Shown in pieces: positions 9,426 through 18,756 of a DNA stretch of 64,000 nucleotides. The DNA lies in contig CBDATU010000020.1 in the NCBI GenBank assembly GCA_965199865.1, positions 496,001-560,000 on the forward strand, given 5' to 3'. Source of the DNA: JAPOUP01 sp965199865. GTDB taxonomy: Bacteria; Pseudomonadota; Alphaproteobacteria; Rhodobacterales; Rhodobacteraceae. A program made the translations under genes and the position numbers. The notes beneath the pieces were generated by a model, which was not told where the DNA came from, did no database searches, and was given only the letters and a program-made list of their open reading frames with translations. Numbering within the stretch: the first letter of the stretch is position 1; each line of letters starts with the position of its first letter.

Positions 9426-10249
9426 AGGGGTCGGTTGACATTTGAATCTGAACGTCGGGTTCGAATCGGCTATTGTGCCCTCAACAAAGGCCGAAACGGC
9501 CATTCAGGCAATCGGGGGCAGTATGATGGGCGAAGGCAGGCAGGTGCTGACGAATGACATGTGGGAACGGATGGAGGACATCCTTCCGGGCAGGCAGGAT
9601 GACCCGGGAGTGACGGCGGCTGACAACCGCCTGTTTCTCGAGGCGGTGCCCGTGCGGACCCGGACGGGGGTCCAGTGGCGTGACCTTCCGGAACGCTTCG
9701 GTAAGTGTCTTCAGACGGTTCCGGCGCTGGGTGGAGGGCGGCGTTTCCGGCCGTGTTTTCCAGAGGCTGTCCGGCGAGTTCGGTCCTGAATGCGTCCGTG
9801 TTGACGGCACGGTCATGCGGGCGCACCGGAAGGCGGCCGGCGGAAAGGGGGGAGGGGGAGCTCGAGCCAGGGCCCCGGACGTTCGCGGGGAGGCCTGACC
9901 GGCAGGATCCTGGCGATGACCGACGCGCTCGGCCATCTGGTGGACATCGCCATCCCTGCGGGCCAGGCCCACGACCTGACGGAGCTGCCGCAGCTCCCGG
10001 AGGACCGGACTTCCGGGGCCCTGGTCGCGAACCGGCCGCGGTGATTCCGTCGCGGTCGAACGGGAAGGAGGTGCGGGAACATGACCGCGGGACATATGGC
10101 TGGCACCACCGGATCAGGAACCTCTTTGCTCAGGATCAGGGAGTTCCGGCCCGTCGCAACCCGTTACGACAGGACTGCGGCGAGTTTCCGGGCGACGTTT
10201 CTTCTGGCGGCCGCCATGACCGCCGCCAGATGATTGTCAACGGACCCCT
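9426..10249 (+). mobile_element. Defective IS5-type (IS427-like) element, copy 1
   Basis: Its ends carry related inverted repeats: left GGGGTCGGTTGACA from about 9427, and right, read inward, GGGGTCCGTTGACA ending in CCCCTAG at 10251. The interior matches copy 2 (18757-19578) in opposite orientation. All compared reading frames give the same peptides in both copies. No short direct repeat could be found around the element. Confidence 0.85.
9523..10233 (+). pseudogene. IS5-family transposase, multiply broken (copy 1)
   Basis: The N-terminal part (MWERMEDILPG, then GVQWRDLPERFGK) is typical of IS427-group IS5 transposases. Right after FGK about seven bases appear to be missing, shifting the frame. 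The next frame continues as VFRRFRRWVEGG and RVDGTVMRAHRKAAGG. A further shift leads to GGLTGRILAMTDALGHLV, and about 45 bases are missing before VIPSRSNGKEVREHDRGTY, which removes the residues expected around the second catalytic aspartate. It ends FLLAAAMTAAR at a TGA (10231-10233). No functional transposase can be made even with the programmed frameshift usual in this group. Confidence 0.85.
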
Positions 10250-10251
10250 AG

Positions 10252-10680
10252 TACGCGGATACTTCCCGAGGATAGTGGCCTTGTAGGAGTGGCGTCCGTG
10301 TAGGGTGTTTGGCTTGCCGGACGCAGGCGGGGTTTCCACGAGGTGCAATCTCTCCGACGGACGCCGCTCCAGTGGCCGGCAGGCGGACATCTGTCGGTGT
10401 ACCGAAACGGTCTTCGCAAGCCCCTGCACCCAGTGTTCGGTAGACGGGTCTTGCGCTGTTTGCACAGCCGCCCTACGTTTCGGCTCCGCTCTTGCCCTCG
10501 CCGGGGATGAGAGTAGGTGTCGCAGTTTAGAGTGAAAGAGGCAACTCTTCGAGTGAGATTGATGCGCTGGAAGACGCAGAATCCATTTCATGTCGCCGCT
10601 TGGAAATTTAGGCGTTTGCCAAGGAAACAGACGATGCAAAGCCTGTCTCTGTCAAGGCGCATTAGACATCTGGACATAGT
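10252..10680. other. 430-bp gap upstream of the STAND NTPase gene
   Basis: No convincing gene. It links the IS5 copy to the large NTPase gene and should carry that gene's promoter. Base composition becomes more AT-rich toward 10530-10680, in line with the foreign-looking gene that follows. Confidence 0.4.
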
Positions 10681-13600
10681 GTGACGATAGTGAGCGCGAA
10701 TTCCAATGTTCGGGTTTCGAGTCCGAGGTCGACGGGACCTGCGGGTAGCCAATTCGAGGTTAAGGTCGGGACACATTACGCGCTCGCTTTGCTTTCGAAA
10801 ACCGAACCTTTCGGACTGCCAGGCACAATAGTCGATCGACTTCAGTTCCAAATGAGCGGTCTAGGACATCCTCTTGACGACATAATCGTGAAGGGTGTCA
10901 CGCATTCGGGCGAGCAGCGATGCCTTGAAATTCAGGTCAAACGATCGATTAAATTTACGAAGAGCGATGTCAATTTTCCATCAATCGTGAAAGGGATCAT
11001 AAGGGCGCGAAAGCATGATCCGAGCCGGCGATTCGCCGTCGCCATTGAGCGGACGACAGGCGCAATCGACAATGGCGTGCAGGAAGTGCTGGAACTGGCG
11101 CAGCAGACCGTCGATGTAAAGTCGTTCATTAAGCACCTGCAGACACCGGGCCGCAGCAACGATGCCATGCGGCGTTTCAATAGAGATTTCAAAGAGCTCC
11201 TCGCGGAGAATGGTGAGACCGATGACAATGTTCTCCATGACGTCCTCCGCTCATTCTCGGTTCTGACCTTCGACTATGCGCGTCCGAATTCCTTCGCGGA
11301 GCACCATGATCGTTACCGGGCGAAGCAACTGGCTCCGCAGAATGAAGGTACCAACCTATATGACCAACTGTTCGGACTTGTCCTGCGCGCCGACGCCATT
11401 GGTGGCGAATTGGATCGCAGTGAACTGATAGAGAAACTGAGCGACCTAGACGTGAGTGTCGGACCGGAACGTCAACTCGCCTTTGCGCGTCGCCACATTG
11501 AGGAGATGAGCCGACTCGCGCTCGAAGATATTTGTTTAACCGTAAGCGATTGTCGGCTTTTGCGGCCAACACCCCGCCGCAAATTGGAGAAGTTGCTTCA
11601 AAATGCGGAAATCCACGGCGACGTGATCGAGATTTCGGGCCCAAGTGGCGCGGGCAAGTCCGGTTTGCTGAGAAGCGTGATTGAGGCGCGAATGGAGATG
11701 TCGCGCATCTTGCTATTGGCGCCAGACCGAACGACGCCCGGCGGCTGGTCAGCGCTGCGTAGCACATTTAGCATTGAGGCCACGGTTGACGAATTCATGC
11801 ACGATCTCGCCTGCGATGGTGGGAGCTATCTCTGCATTGACGGACTCGATCAGTTCCACAACAGTGCGCAACGCAAGACGGTGATTGATCTGTTACGGGC
11901 GGCCTTGCGTTGTCCCGGCGTAAAGGTGTTGTATACAGCGCAGATTGGATGGGATAAGGAACGTGCCCATTGGCTCGGCGAAGAGGTTCGCAGCAAACTT
12001 CTTAAGTGCGGGAAAGTTGTCGTTGATGGTCTCGACGATGATGAAGCCGAAGCGCTCGCCAAGGCCGCACCACAGCTTACGTCCCTGTTAAAGGCGAATC
12101 ATCCGGCGAAGCCGCTCGCCCGCAATCCTCTGAAATTGCGCGTATTGGTTGGCAAGCACCCAAGTGCGGAGGAAGTGATCGGCGAAGCTGAACTGGCAAA
12201 AGACTGGTGGTCTTCAGCAGCGCAGATTGGTGAGATTGCGGACGGCAAGAGGCATGCGCGAAAGCGCGTGCTGTACGCTGTTGCAAACGACCTTATCAGC
12301 GATCCAGGGCCAGTCGATGTTTCCGATCAGGATCCGCAGGTCGTAGGAGAATTAATTCACGACAAGGTTCTCGTTCAGTACCAAATTGATCAAGTTCGGT
12401 TCAGCCATGATTTGTTAACTGACTGGGCTATCGCCTGTTCCATTGCGGATAGTCCCAACATCCTTGGCAAACTGGCGTTGGACGAGCCCCCGCCATTCTG
12501 GATGGCGCGAGGGTTTGACCTGGCATGCCGGATGCTCGCCGAATCCCTCGACCATGAGAAGTGGCCCAAACTGGTCATCTGTCTGGAGGCGGAAAGCGTC
12601 GCCACCGGATGGGCGGGTTTGGCGTTATTGGCGATCATCCGGTCTGAGCACGCGGATGCGCTTCTTGGGCAATACACCGATTTTCTGCTCGAAGAAGACG
12701 GGCGCCGTGCGGCGCGTTTGATGAGGCGCTTTGTTGCGTCGCATACGCAGTCGGCAACTCCATTGCTTAAGGATGTCTTGCCGAAAGGGGTTACGGTACC
12801 GGATGGCATCGACATTCCGAAAGGGCCGAAATGGATGTACCTGATCTGTTGGTGTTTGCAGAAGTTTGATCGACTGGGAGTGACGGCGTTGTCTGTCGCC
12901 GTCGAACTTTTCGGGCACTGGCTTGTCCTTGCAGAGTTTGGCGAAGAGACCGTTACTCCACTTCTTCTGGATCGCTTTGCCGACATACTGGTTGCTGATG
13001 TTGAACAAAGTAACCGTTCGTCGTGGCGATATGAAGATCCCGCTCCGGTAATCAGCTACGCGGTGACGGACGATGCGCTTGAGATAGCTCGGTCCCATCT
13101 GGCGCATTGGGCACCTCTCTCTCCTGGTGCCGCTACGCGCTATCTGAACGCCGTTAAGGATGCTAAGCGGCTAGGCAAGTTGATGGATCAAATTCTCAAA
13201 TTCCCTGGGAAATTTCCAAGTGCGGCTCCACATGAATTCGTAGCGGTGTTATTGCGGGCGCTCGAAGATCTCGATGACGAAGAAGACCAATGTTCCATCA
13301 AGCCCACCTCCTACTGCTTCGATGCGATGTCGCGATTTGATATGCATTTCATACGTGGCCGCTGTGGCATTGACGTGTTCACGAATGTTCTGGAAGCGGC
13401 ATCCGCGACAGGCACGGAGTTTATCAGGAAGCTGTTCAAGATTGCTGCTGCACCTGCGAATGACGGTTCAGAGATTTTGGTTCAATTGTTGGGAGAGCCT
13501 CGAGAAATTCAGTGCCCGCTCAGCTATGGCTGGTCACGAAAGGGCGCTCCTTCGGTGATGCTGACCAAGGCACTGTTGGCACTGGAATATTGGGGGCATC

Positions 13601-14643
13601 GGAGAATCGAAGAGGATGAGGCTATTGACGCGGTGATCGCAGACATCCTCGGCGACGGACCGATTGGTGGAGCTCTCTGGCTCGTTGTTGTCGATCTTGT
13701 TATTTCTCATTCTCCACTCAATGGAGAGCTCCTTCGAGAATTGCTGTCGTCTCCAGAGACCTTGGCGTTGGACTTCGAGCGCGCCCGTTCCGATGAGTTT
13801 CACGGAATGAGCGGTGATTTCCAGATGCGCTCATGGGATGCGGGACCGCCAGCCGATCACACTGTGGAAAAAGATTTATCTGAACGAGAATCGCGCTCGG
13901 TCACCTTGGTCGATCTTATTCCCCAGATTGTCTTCCATACGTCCGGGGAAGAGCTGGGCGCCCTGCGCAAACTACTTAAAGCGGCGGTCAGCCGACTTGG
14001 TCCTTGGACGCAGGACGCTGTTGACTGGACATCGCCGAAATTCATGGCGTCTCACGCGCTCCGCCTCGCATCGCGAGACAACTATGAGTTCGGTTTGGAA
14101 AGAGATGGAGAGGGCAAAGAACACAAGGGGTGGACTTACAAATGGCCGGCCGGTCAGAATAAATGGCGTGAAGCTAGATTGGCACAAGATATTGCAGATG
14201 CTTCTCTCTTCATCCGGTGGTCGAGGGTTCGTGATGCGATGGACGATGAATCCAGTGACGCCAATGTGACCGTGGAAGGTGCGGAAGTGATTTTGGATGA
14301 AACTGCTGCCGCGTCTCCAAGTGAGGACGAGACGATGCAGAATCCGGAAGATCCGTGGCTTGCGCGTGTCTCTGCGGCTGCGTTCCTCGCCCGCTTCGGA
14401 ACCCCTGAGAATGCAGGGCAGCGTCGGTTAATCTCCTCCATATTCGAACAGGCACTCCAGCCCCAAAATCGGTCGATAGGCATTCCACGCGATGATATCA
14501 AGTACGACGCTCACGCGATGGCGATTACCGGGCTCCTTTACCTCTCGGCCGCATCTGGAGGCAAAATGGAGGCGGAAAATCTATTGAAGGTTGTGGCTGA
14601 ATTTTCCGGCGAACGCTGCGCCGGTTTTCCTGCGGCATGGTAA
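10681..14643 (+). CDS. Avs-like STAND NTPase with N-terminal PD-(D/E)XK nuclease motif (main part)
   Basis: A GTG-started frame of 1320 residues. Residues 20-130 show a restriction-nuclease pattern: E25 in SQFEVKVG, D66-D67 in HPLDDIIV, and Q85-V-K87 in LEIQVKRS. A central NTPase has Walker A GPSGAGKS (about 319-326) and a STAND-like Walker B YLCIDGLDQF (about 380-390). The remaining ~900 residues are helical, repeat-like and without a known motif. This order (nuclease, STAND ATPase, long helical sensor) is that of Avs antiphage proteins, which oligomerise on binding a phage protein and activate the nuclease. The assignment is by architecture, not alignment. It probably continues, after a one-base shift near 14640, into the frame 14591-15757. 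Codon use is visibly more AT-rich than in neighbours, and inverted IS5 copies flank it, suggesting transfer. Confidence 0.75.
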   Translation: MTIVSANSNVRVSSPRSTGPAGSQFEVKVGTHYALALLSKTEPFGLPGTIVDRLQFQMSGLGHPLDDIIVKGVTHSGEQRCLEIQVKRSIKFTKSDVNFPSIVKGIIRARKHDPSRRFAVAIERTTGAIDNGVQEVLELAQQTVDVKSFIKHLQTPGRSNDAMRRFNRDFKELLAENGETDDNVLHDVLRSFSVLTFDYARPNSFAEHHDRYRAKQLAPQNEGTNLYDQLFGLVLRADAIGGELDRSELIEKLSDLDVSVGPERQLAFARRHIEEMSRLALEDICLTVSDCRLLRPTPRRKLEKLLQNAEIHGDVIEISGPSGAGKSGLLRSVIEARMEMSRILLLAPDRTTPGGWSALRSTFSIEATVDEFMHDLACDGGSYLCIDGLDQFHNSAQRKTVIDLLRAALRCPGVKVLYTAQIGWDKERAHWLGEEVRSKLLKCGKVVVDGLDDDEAEALAKAAPQLTSLLKANHPAKPLARNPLKLRVLVGKHPSAEEVIGEAELAKDWWSSAAQIGEIADGKRHARKRVLYAVANDLISDPGPVDVSDQDPQVVGELIHDKVLVQYQIDQVRFSHDLLTDWAIACSIADSPNILGKLALDEPPPFWMARGFDLACRMLAESLDHEKWPKLVICLEAESVATGWAGLALLAIIRSEHADALLGQYTDFLLEEDGRRAARLMRRFVASHTQSATPLLKDVLPKGVTVPDGIDIPKGPKWMYLICWCLQKFDRLGVTALSVAVELFGHWLVLAEFGEETVTPLLLDRFADILVADVEQSNRSSWRYEDPAPVISYAVTDDALEIARSHLAHWAPLSPGAATRYLNAVKDAKRLGKLMDQILKFPGKFPSAAPHEFVAVLLRALEDLDDEEDQCSIKPTSYCFDAMSRFDMHFIRGRCGIDVFTNVLEAASATGTEFIRKLFKIAAAPANDGSEILVQLLGEPREIQCPLSYGWSRKGAPSVMLTKALLALEYWGHRRIEEDEAIDAVIADILGDGPIGGALWLVVVDLVISHSPLNGELLRELLSSPETLALDFERARSDEFHGMSGDFQMRSWDAGPPADHTVEKDLSERESRSVTLVDLIPQIVFHTSGEELGALRKLLKAAVSRLGPWTQDAVDWTSPKFMASHALRLASRDNYEFGLERDGEGKEHKGWTYKWPAGQNKWREARLAQDIADASLFIRWSRVRDAMDDESSDANVTVEGAEVILDETAAASPSEDETMQNPEDPWLARVSAAAFLARFGTPENAGQRRLISSIFEQALQPQNRSIGIPRDDIKYDAHAMAITGLLYLSAASGGKMEAENLLKVVAEFSGERCAGFPAAW

Positions 14644-15757
14644 AGTTGTCGAAGTGCTTGATGACAGGCTTGCCATCTCGTGCTGCCGCATCGCCTTCGC
14701 AGCCTGTGTGATTCCGTGGCGATATGCACCTCCTGACGCACGTCTTGACGAAGACGCAGTAGCTTTCGAGAAGCGTCGAACTGATCTGAAGAAGCGCGTT
14801 GACTCACAACTTCAGGAGGAACGTCAATGGCTGGAAGGTGTTGGGGAGCCCCGCTGGCCGACTCCCCCCCTGCAAGGGCCAGAATGGTCGGACTATAATT
14901 ACGACGAAAGAACCGGGACGAAGTGGTTGCAGGTTCTCGCAAGGCTTAGCTCGAATGTCGGGGCGAATTCAGAGGCGGTGATGCGCGCAAATCGTGACTG
15001 GCTTCTGGAAACGAACACACTGGGGAAGGATAGTGGTGCCAGGCACATCGGGAGCTGGACGTCGGGCTTGATGAACTATGCAGCGGTGCAGGCCCGGCAC
15101 TGGTCAGAAGAAGTGCGTCGAGATTTGATATTCGATGTTCTGGCTGCGTTCTCAAATGACTGCTTTATCGAAGCCGCGGCGGATTTAATCATTGGGAGTG
15201 ACCTCTTCTACATTGAAGGCAATGCGGATGATCGGGCGTATCTGTTATCTATGCGTGAAACAATCTGGCCGCGCCTTAAATTAACTCATCACTGGCACAG
15301 CCATTTGAAATGTCCGAGAGATAGCATGGAAAGTCACCTGAAACGGCTCATTGGCGCGTTTTACATGTGTTTGAGTATCGGGTTCTTTGATGGGCAGCGC
15401 TATACGAAGGGTTTGTCGGATGCAGAATTGACGCCATTCTTGCCGCTACTGTCGGAGATCGCCAGCGAGGCGTCGCAGTGTCAGACCACAGCGCTTCTTT
15501 ACCTTGACATTCTGGAATGCCTGGAGCCGACCACCGCAGAGGCCTCGCTAGCGGCTTCAGCAAGGCACTGGGCAAACAACGCTACCAGCGAGTTCTGGAC
15601 AAAGTTTGGCATTGGGAACCGTGTTCTCAAGATAGGATCAATGGCCTCTGCTTTAACCGATAAGGTGACATGGCGCACAGTTTGTGAGGCGCTCATGGAG
15701 TCTGGTGTGTCGGTCGAAGGCAGTTTTCTTAATAGGTTGCGCGAGGAAACGAGCTAG
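14591..15757 (+). CDS. C-terminal part of the STAND NTPase, in the +1 frame
   Basis: This frame overlaps the end of the preceding one by 53 bases. The first frame ends CAGFPAAW-stop, and this one carries on at the same point with GKVVEVLDDRLAISCCRIAF. The helical, repeat-like character and codon use are the same. The overlap codons and possible starts (TTG 14591, GTG near 14654) lack ribosome sites, so a frameshifted single gene of about 1690 codons is more likely than two genes. The end is artificial: the TAG stop (15755-15757) is made from the CTAG at the IS5/IS630 junction, so the native C-terminus may be lost. It could instead be a separate small subunit, but this is less likely. Confidence 0.6.
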   Translation: MWLNFPANAAPVFLRHGKVVEVLDDRLAISCCRIAFAACVIPWRYAPPDARLDEDAVAFEKRRTDLKKRVDSQLQEERQWLEGVGEPRWPTPPLQGPEWSDYNYDERTGTKWLQVLARLSSNVGANSEAVMRANRDWLLETNTLGKDSGARHIGSWTSGLMNYAAVQARHWSEEVRRDLIFDVLAAFSNDCFIEAAADLIIGSDLFYIEGNADDRAYLLSMRETIWPRLKLTHHWHSHLKCPRDSMESHLKRLIGAFYMCLSIGFFDGQRYTKGLSDAELTPFLPLLSEIASEASQCQTTALLYLDILECLEPTTAEASLAASARHWANNATSEFWTKFGIGNRVLKIGSMASALTDKVTWRTVCEALMESGVSVEGSFLNRLREETS

Positions 15758-16842
15758 TGGTCTGAATAAATCATTTGGTACCCTCTCCTGCAGGACGTGA
15801 CCAGATCATCCGGCCTGCTGCTCCACCTGAACGGGCGGGCCTGGTGTTCGTTGTGGTGGTCCAGATAGTCGCCGATGGCCGCGATGCATTCATCAGGCGA
15901 GTCGAAGACCGCGTGTTTTAGCCGCTGCCGCCCGGGCTTCGGGAAGATGCCCTCCACCGCGTTCGCCCAGGAGGCGGAGGTCGGCGTGAAGTGGAAGGTC
16001 CAGTCCGGGTTCGCCTTCAGCCACTTATGGACCTTTGCTGACCTGTGCGACGGGACGTTGTCGAGAATCACGTGGACCTCCGTGCCGGGGGCGATGCCCT
16101 CGGCGACGTGGTCGAGGAAGGCCAGGAACTCCCTGGAGCGGTGGCGCTCCACCATCTGCCCGATCACCTTCCCGGTGGCGATGGCGGGGGCCGCCATCAG
16201 GCAGGCCGTCCCGTTGCGCCGGTAATCATGGGTGCGGGTCGTCGCGTGCCCCCGCTTCATCGGCAGCGGCCTCCGCGTCCGTCCCAGCGCCTGTATCCGC
16301 CGTTTCCCATCAACGGAAAGGACCACGGCGTGGTCCGGTGGATTGACGTAAAGCCCCTCCACGTCGTGGATTCTCCGCTCGAAGGCCGGATCCCGGGACA
16401 CCCTGAAGGTCTTCACCCGGTGCGGCCGCAGGCCCTTCGCCCTGAGGATGTTGCGCACGGTGCCGTGCGCCATCCCGCCGATCCTCCCGGCCAGCTCCCG
16501 CAGCGGCCGGTGGCTGGCGTGCGGTGGCGACGACATCGCCAGCTCCACCAGTTCCCTCTCCCCGCTCTCCGCCGTCCTCTTCCTGCCCGGCGGGCGGGTC
16601 GCATCGTACAGCAGTCCGTCGACGCGCTCCGCGAGGAACCGGTCCCACCAGCGCCAGACGCACGGCTTCGACCTGCCGGTCCCGCGCACCGTGTCCATCA
16701 GGCCGGACCCCGAGCCCAGGTGAAGGACGATGTCGGCGCGCCACGCATGCCTGCGCAGGGATGACGGATGGTCCCTGATGCGCTCGAGGCGCTCCCGTTC
16801 CTCGCCCGAAAGGATGATCGTTTCCCTTTTGCTCCTTGCCAT
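15754..16842 (-). CDS. IS630-family transposase
   Basis: 362 residues with an N-terminal HTH region (GTGRSKPCVWRWWDRF, about 55-72) and a DDE domain: first Asp in LSVDGKRRIQ, second in HVILDNVPSHRS, Glu in TSASWANAVEGIF. In many IS630 proteins the first motif is DEK, whereas here it reads DGK, which may or may not affect activity. The frame is intact. The stop codon TAG (15756-15754) borrows the flanking C and the TA target, so it shares bases with the stop codon of the convergent STAND gene. The start at 16842 (MARSKRETIILSGEERERL) is typical of the family. Confidence 0.92.
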   Translation of the reverse strand: MARSKRETIILSGEERERLERIRDHPSSLRRHAWRADIVLHLGSGSGLMDTVRGTGRSKPCVWRWWDRFLAERVDGLLYDATRPPGRKRTAESGERELVELAMSSPPHASHRPLRELAGRIGGMAHGTVRNILRAKGLRPHRVKTFRVSRDPAFERRIHDVEGLYVNPPDHAVVLSVDGKRRIQALGRTRRPLPMKRGHATTRTHDYRRNGTACLMAAPAIATGKVIGQMVERHRSREFLAFLDHVAEGIAPGTEVHVILDNVPSHRSAKVHKWLKANPDWTFHFTPTSASWANAVEGIFPKPGRQRLKHAVFDSPDECIAAIGDYLDHHNEHQARPFRWSSRPDDLVTSCRRGYQMIYSDH

Positions 16843-16939
16843 ATCCGCTGCCTCGCTGGTTTCCCGCGGCTCTTCGGCGGCTGCGGCCAGTCAGACACAT
16901 TCCGTCGCATGAGGAAAGCATAGGATTAATACAAACCAC
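15757..16939 (-). mobile_element. IS630-family insertion sequence
   Basis: Flanked by TA dinucleotides (15755-15756 and 16940-16941), the target duplication usual for IS630. Terminal repeats are GTGGTCTGAATAAATC and, from the other end, GTGGTTTGTATTAATC (13 of 16 match). It lies exactly at the junction between the STAND gene and IS5 copy 2. Confidence 0.92.
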
Positions 16940-16942
16940 TAG

Positions 16943-18754
16943 CCCGGATATCTCACCAGATGATGTTGCATGGGGCCGGATTCCATGATATATGCGGGAG
17001 TCATCAAAACCTTGCATATGAGAGGAGACCGGACCCCATGCCGACACAGTGTAACAGCCCCGACATCGAGTTCAACCGGCACGGACGGCGGGAGGTGACC
17101 GCCGCCTTCGACGGCTGGCGCATGTCCTCGGACGGCGGCGCGCTGCTCCTGCGGGAGGCCGACCGGGTGGCGGACGTCACCCGCCGGCTGGCGGAGTGCC
17201 TGACCGATTACCGGGACCCGAACCTCATCGAGCACGGGCTGCGGGAGCTCGTGGCGCAGCGCGTCATGGCGATCGCCCTCGGCTACGAGGACGTCAACGA
17301 CCACGACCGCCTGCGGGACGACAGCGTCCTGGCGCTGGCCGTCGGGCGCGACGACATCACCGGCGCCGACCGGCCGAGGGAGCGCGACCGGGGCCATCCC
17401 CTGGCCGGGTCCAGCACCCTCAACCGGCTGGAGCTGGGCACGCCGGAGGCGGCGGAAACGGACCGCTACAGACGGATCGTGGCCGACGGCGCCGCGATCG
17501 AGCGGCTGATGGTGGACCTGTTCCTGGATGCCCACGAGGCCCCGCCCGGGGAGATCGTCCTCGACGTCGACGCCACCGACGACCCGCTGCACGGCGCCCA
17601 GGAGGGCCGCTTTTTCCACGGCTACTACCGCCACTACTGCTACCTTCCGCTCTACGTCACCTGCGGCGACCACGTCCTGCTTGCGCGGCTGCGTCCGGCG
17701 AACATCGACGCGTCGGAGGGATCGGTGGAGGCACTGGCGGAGATCGTGGAGCGGATCCGCTCCCGCTGGCCGGAGACCGCCATCATCGTGAGGGGCGATT
17801 CGGGCTTCTGCCGCGAGAGCCTGATGGCCTGGTGCGAGGCGAATGGCGTGGACTATGTGCTTGGACTGGCGAGGAACTCGCGCCTGGTGGAGCGGATCGC
17901 CGGACCGCTGGAGAGGTCGCGGCGGCGCGCCATCGCCTCGGGAAAGCCGTCGCGGCGCTTCCGGGACTTTCGCTACCGGACCCGGTCCAGCTGGAGCCGG
18001 ACCCGCCGCGTCGTGGGAAAGGCCGAGTGGCTGCCCGGCCCGGGCGGCGCCAATCCCCGCTTCGTCGTGACCAGCCTGCCGAAGGACCGGTTCACCGCCA
18101 GGAACCTCTACGAGAAGCTGTACTGCGCGAGGGGCGACATGGAGAACCGGATAAAGGAGCAGCAGCTGGAGCTGTTCGCCGACCGGACCTCGACGGCGAC
18201 CATGCGCGCCAACCAGCTGCGGCTGTACCTCTCCGCCTTCGCCGGAGCCCTGCTCCGGACCGTCCGGGCGATCGGCCTCGCCGGCACGGACATGGCGAGG
18301 GCCCAGTGCGGGACCATAAGGACGCGGCTCCTGAAGGTGGCCTGCCGGGTGACGGTCAGCGTGCGCCGCGTCCGCCTGTCGCTGTCCTCGGTCTTTTCCC
18401 TTCAGGAGCTGTTCGCACGGGCGGTCGCCGCGCTGCTGGCCGCGCCGTCGCCGCAGGTACCGCCGCCGCAGCCGGAACCCGCCCCCGAACCCACGCCCGC
18501 CTGAGCGGATCCGGCCCCTGACGGCCCGGACTGGCGGGCGGAACCGGCCCGCAGCGGGAGAGGTGTGTCCCGCACCGCCGCCCGCGGCTGCCGGACCGTG
18601 GATGTTCCCTCATTGTTCCTGTCGTCAAGGCTACCGGACGGCCGCTGTCGGGTTCCGTCGGCCGACGGAGCTGCCGGAACGCCCACGAACCGCCCCCGGA
18701 ACCCCTTCCGGGCCGGTGCTGGAGCTTCGGGTTGCGGCTGGTGAGATATCCGGG
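16943..18754 (+). mobile_element. IS1380-family insertion sequence
   Basis: Perfect 17-base terminal inverted repeats (CCCGGATATCTCACCAG), 1812 bp long, bounded by CTAG on both sides (16939-16942 and 18755-18758), a four-base target duplication as expected for IS1380. It separates IS630 from IS5 copy 2, so it is the youngest insertion at this point. Confidence 0.93.
17038..18504 (+). CDS. IS1380-family transposase
   Basis: The ATG at 17038 follows GAGAGGAGA, giving 488 residues. The DDE motifs are present: LDVDATDDPLHG, VRGDSGFCRE and ENRIKEQQLELF with the catalytic Glu. The frame is unbroken, and together with the perfect termini and target duplication this suggests an active element. The C-terminal tail is proline-rich (PPPQPEPAPEPTPA). 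Very GC-rich codon use distinguishes it from the STAND gene. Confidence 0.95.
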   Translation: MPTQCNSPDIEFNRHGRREVTAAFDGWRMSSDGGALLLREADRVADVTRRLAECLTDYRDPNLIEHGLRELVAQRVMAIALGYEDVNDHDRLRDDSVLALAVGRDDITGADRPRERDRGHPLAGSSTLNRLELGTPEAAETDRYRRIVADGAAIERLMVDLFLDAHEAPPGEIVLDVDATDDPLHGAQEGRFFHGYYRHYCYLPLYVTCGDHVLLARLRPANIDASEGSVEALAEIVERIRSRWPETAIIVRGDSGFCRESLMAWCEANGVDYVLGLARNSRLVERIAGPLERSRRRAIASGKPSRRFRDFRYRTRSSWSRTRRVVGKAEWLPGPGGANPRFVVTSLPKDRFTARNLYEKLYCARGDMENRIKEQQLELFADRTSTATMRANQLRLYLSAFAGALLRTVRAIGLAGTDMARAQCGTIRTRLLKVACRVTVSVRRVRLSLSSVFSLQELFARAVAALLAAPSPQVPPPQPEPAPEPTPA

Positions 18755-18756
18755 CT

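Noticed and set aside
15875..17047. Long open frames on the strand opposite the IS630 and IS1380 transposases
   Set aside because: They mirror GC-rich transposase genes, consist of low-complexity Arg/Pro/Gly sequence and have no ribosome sites.
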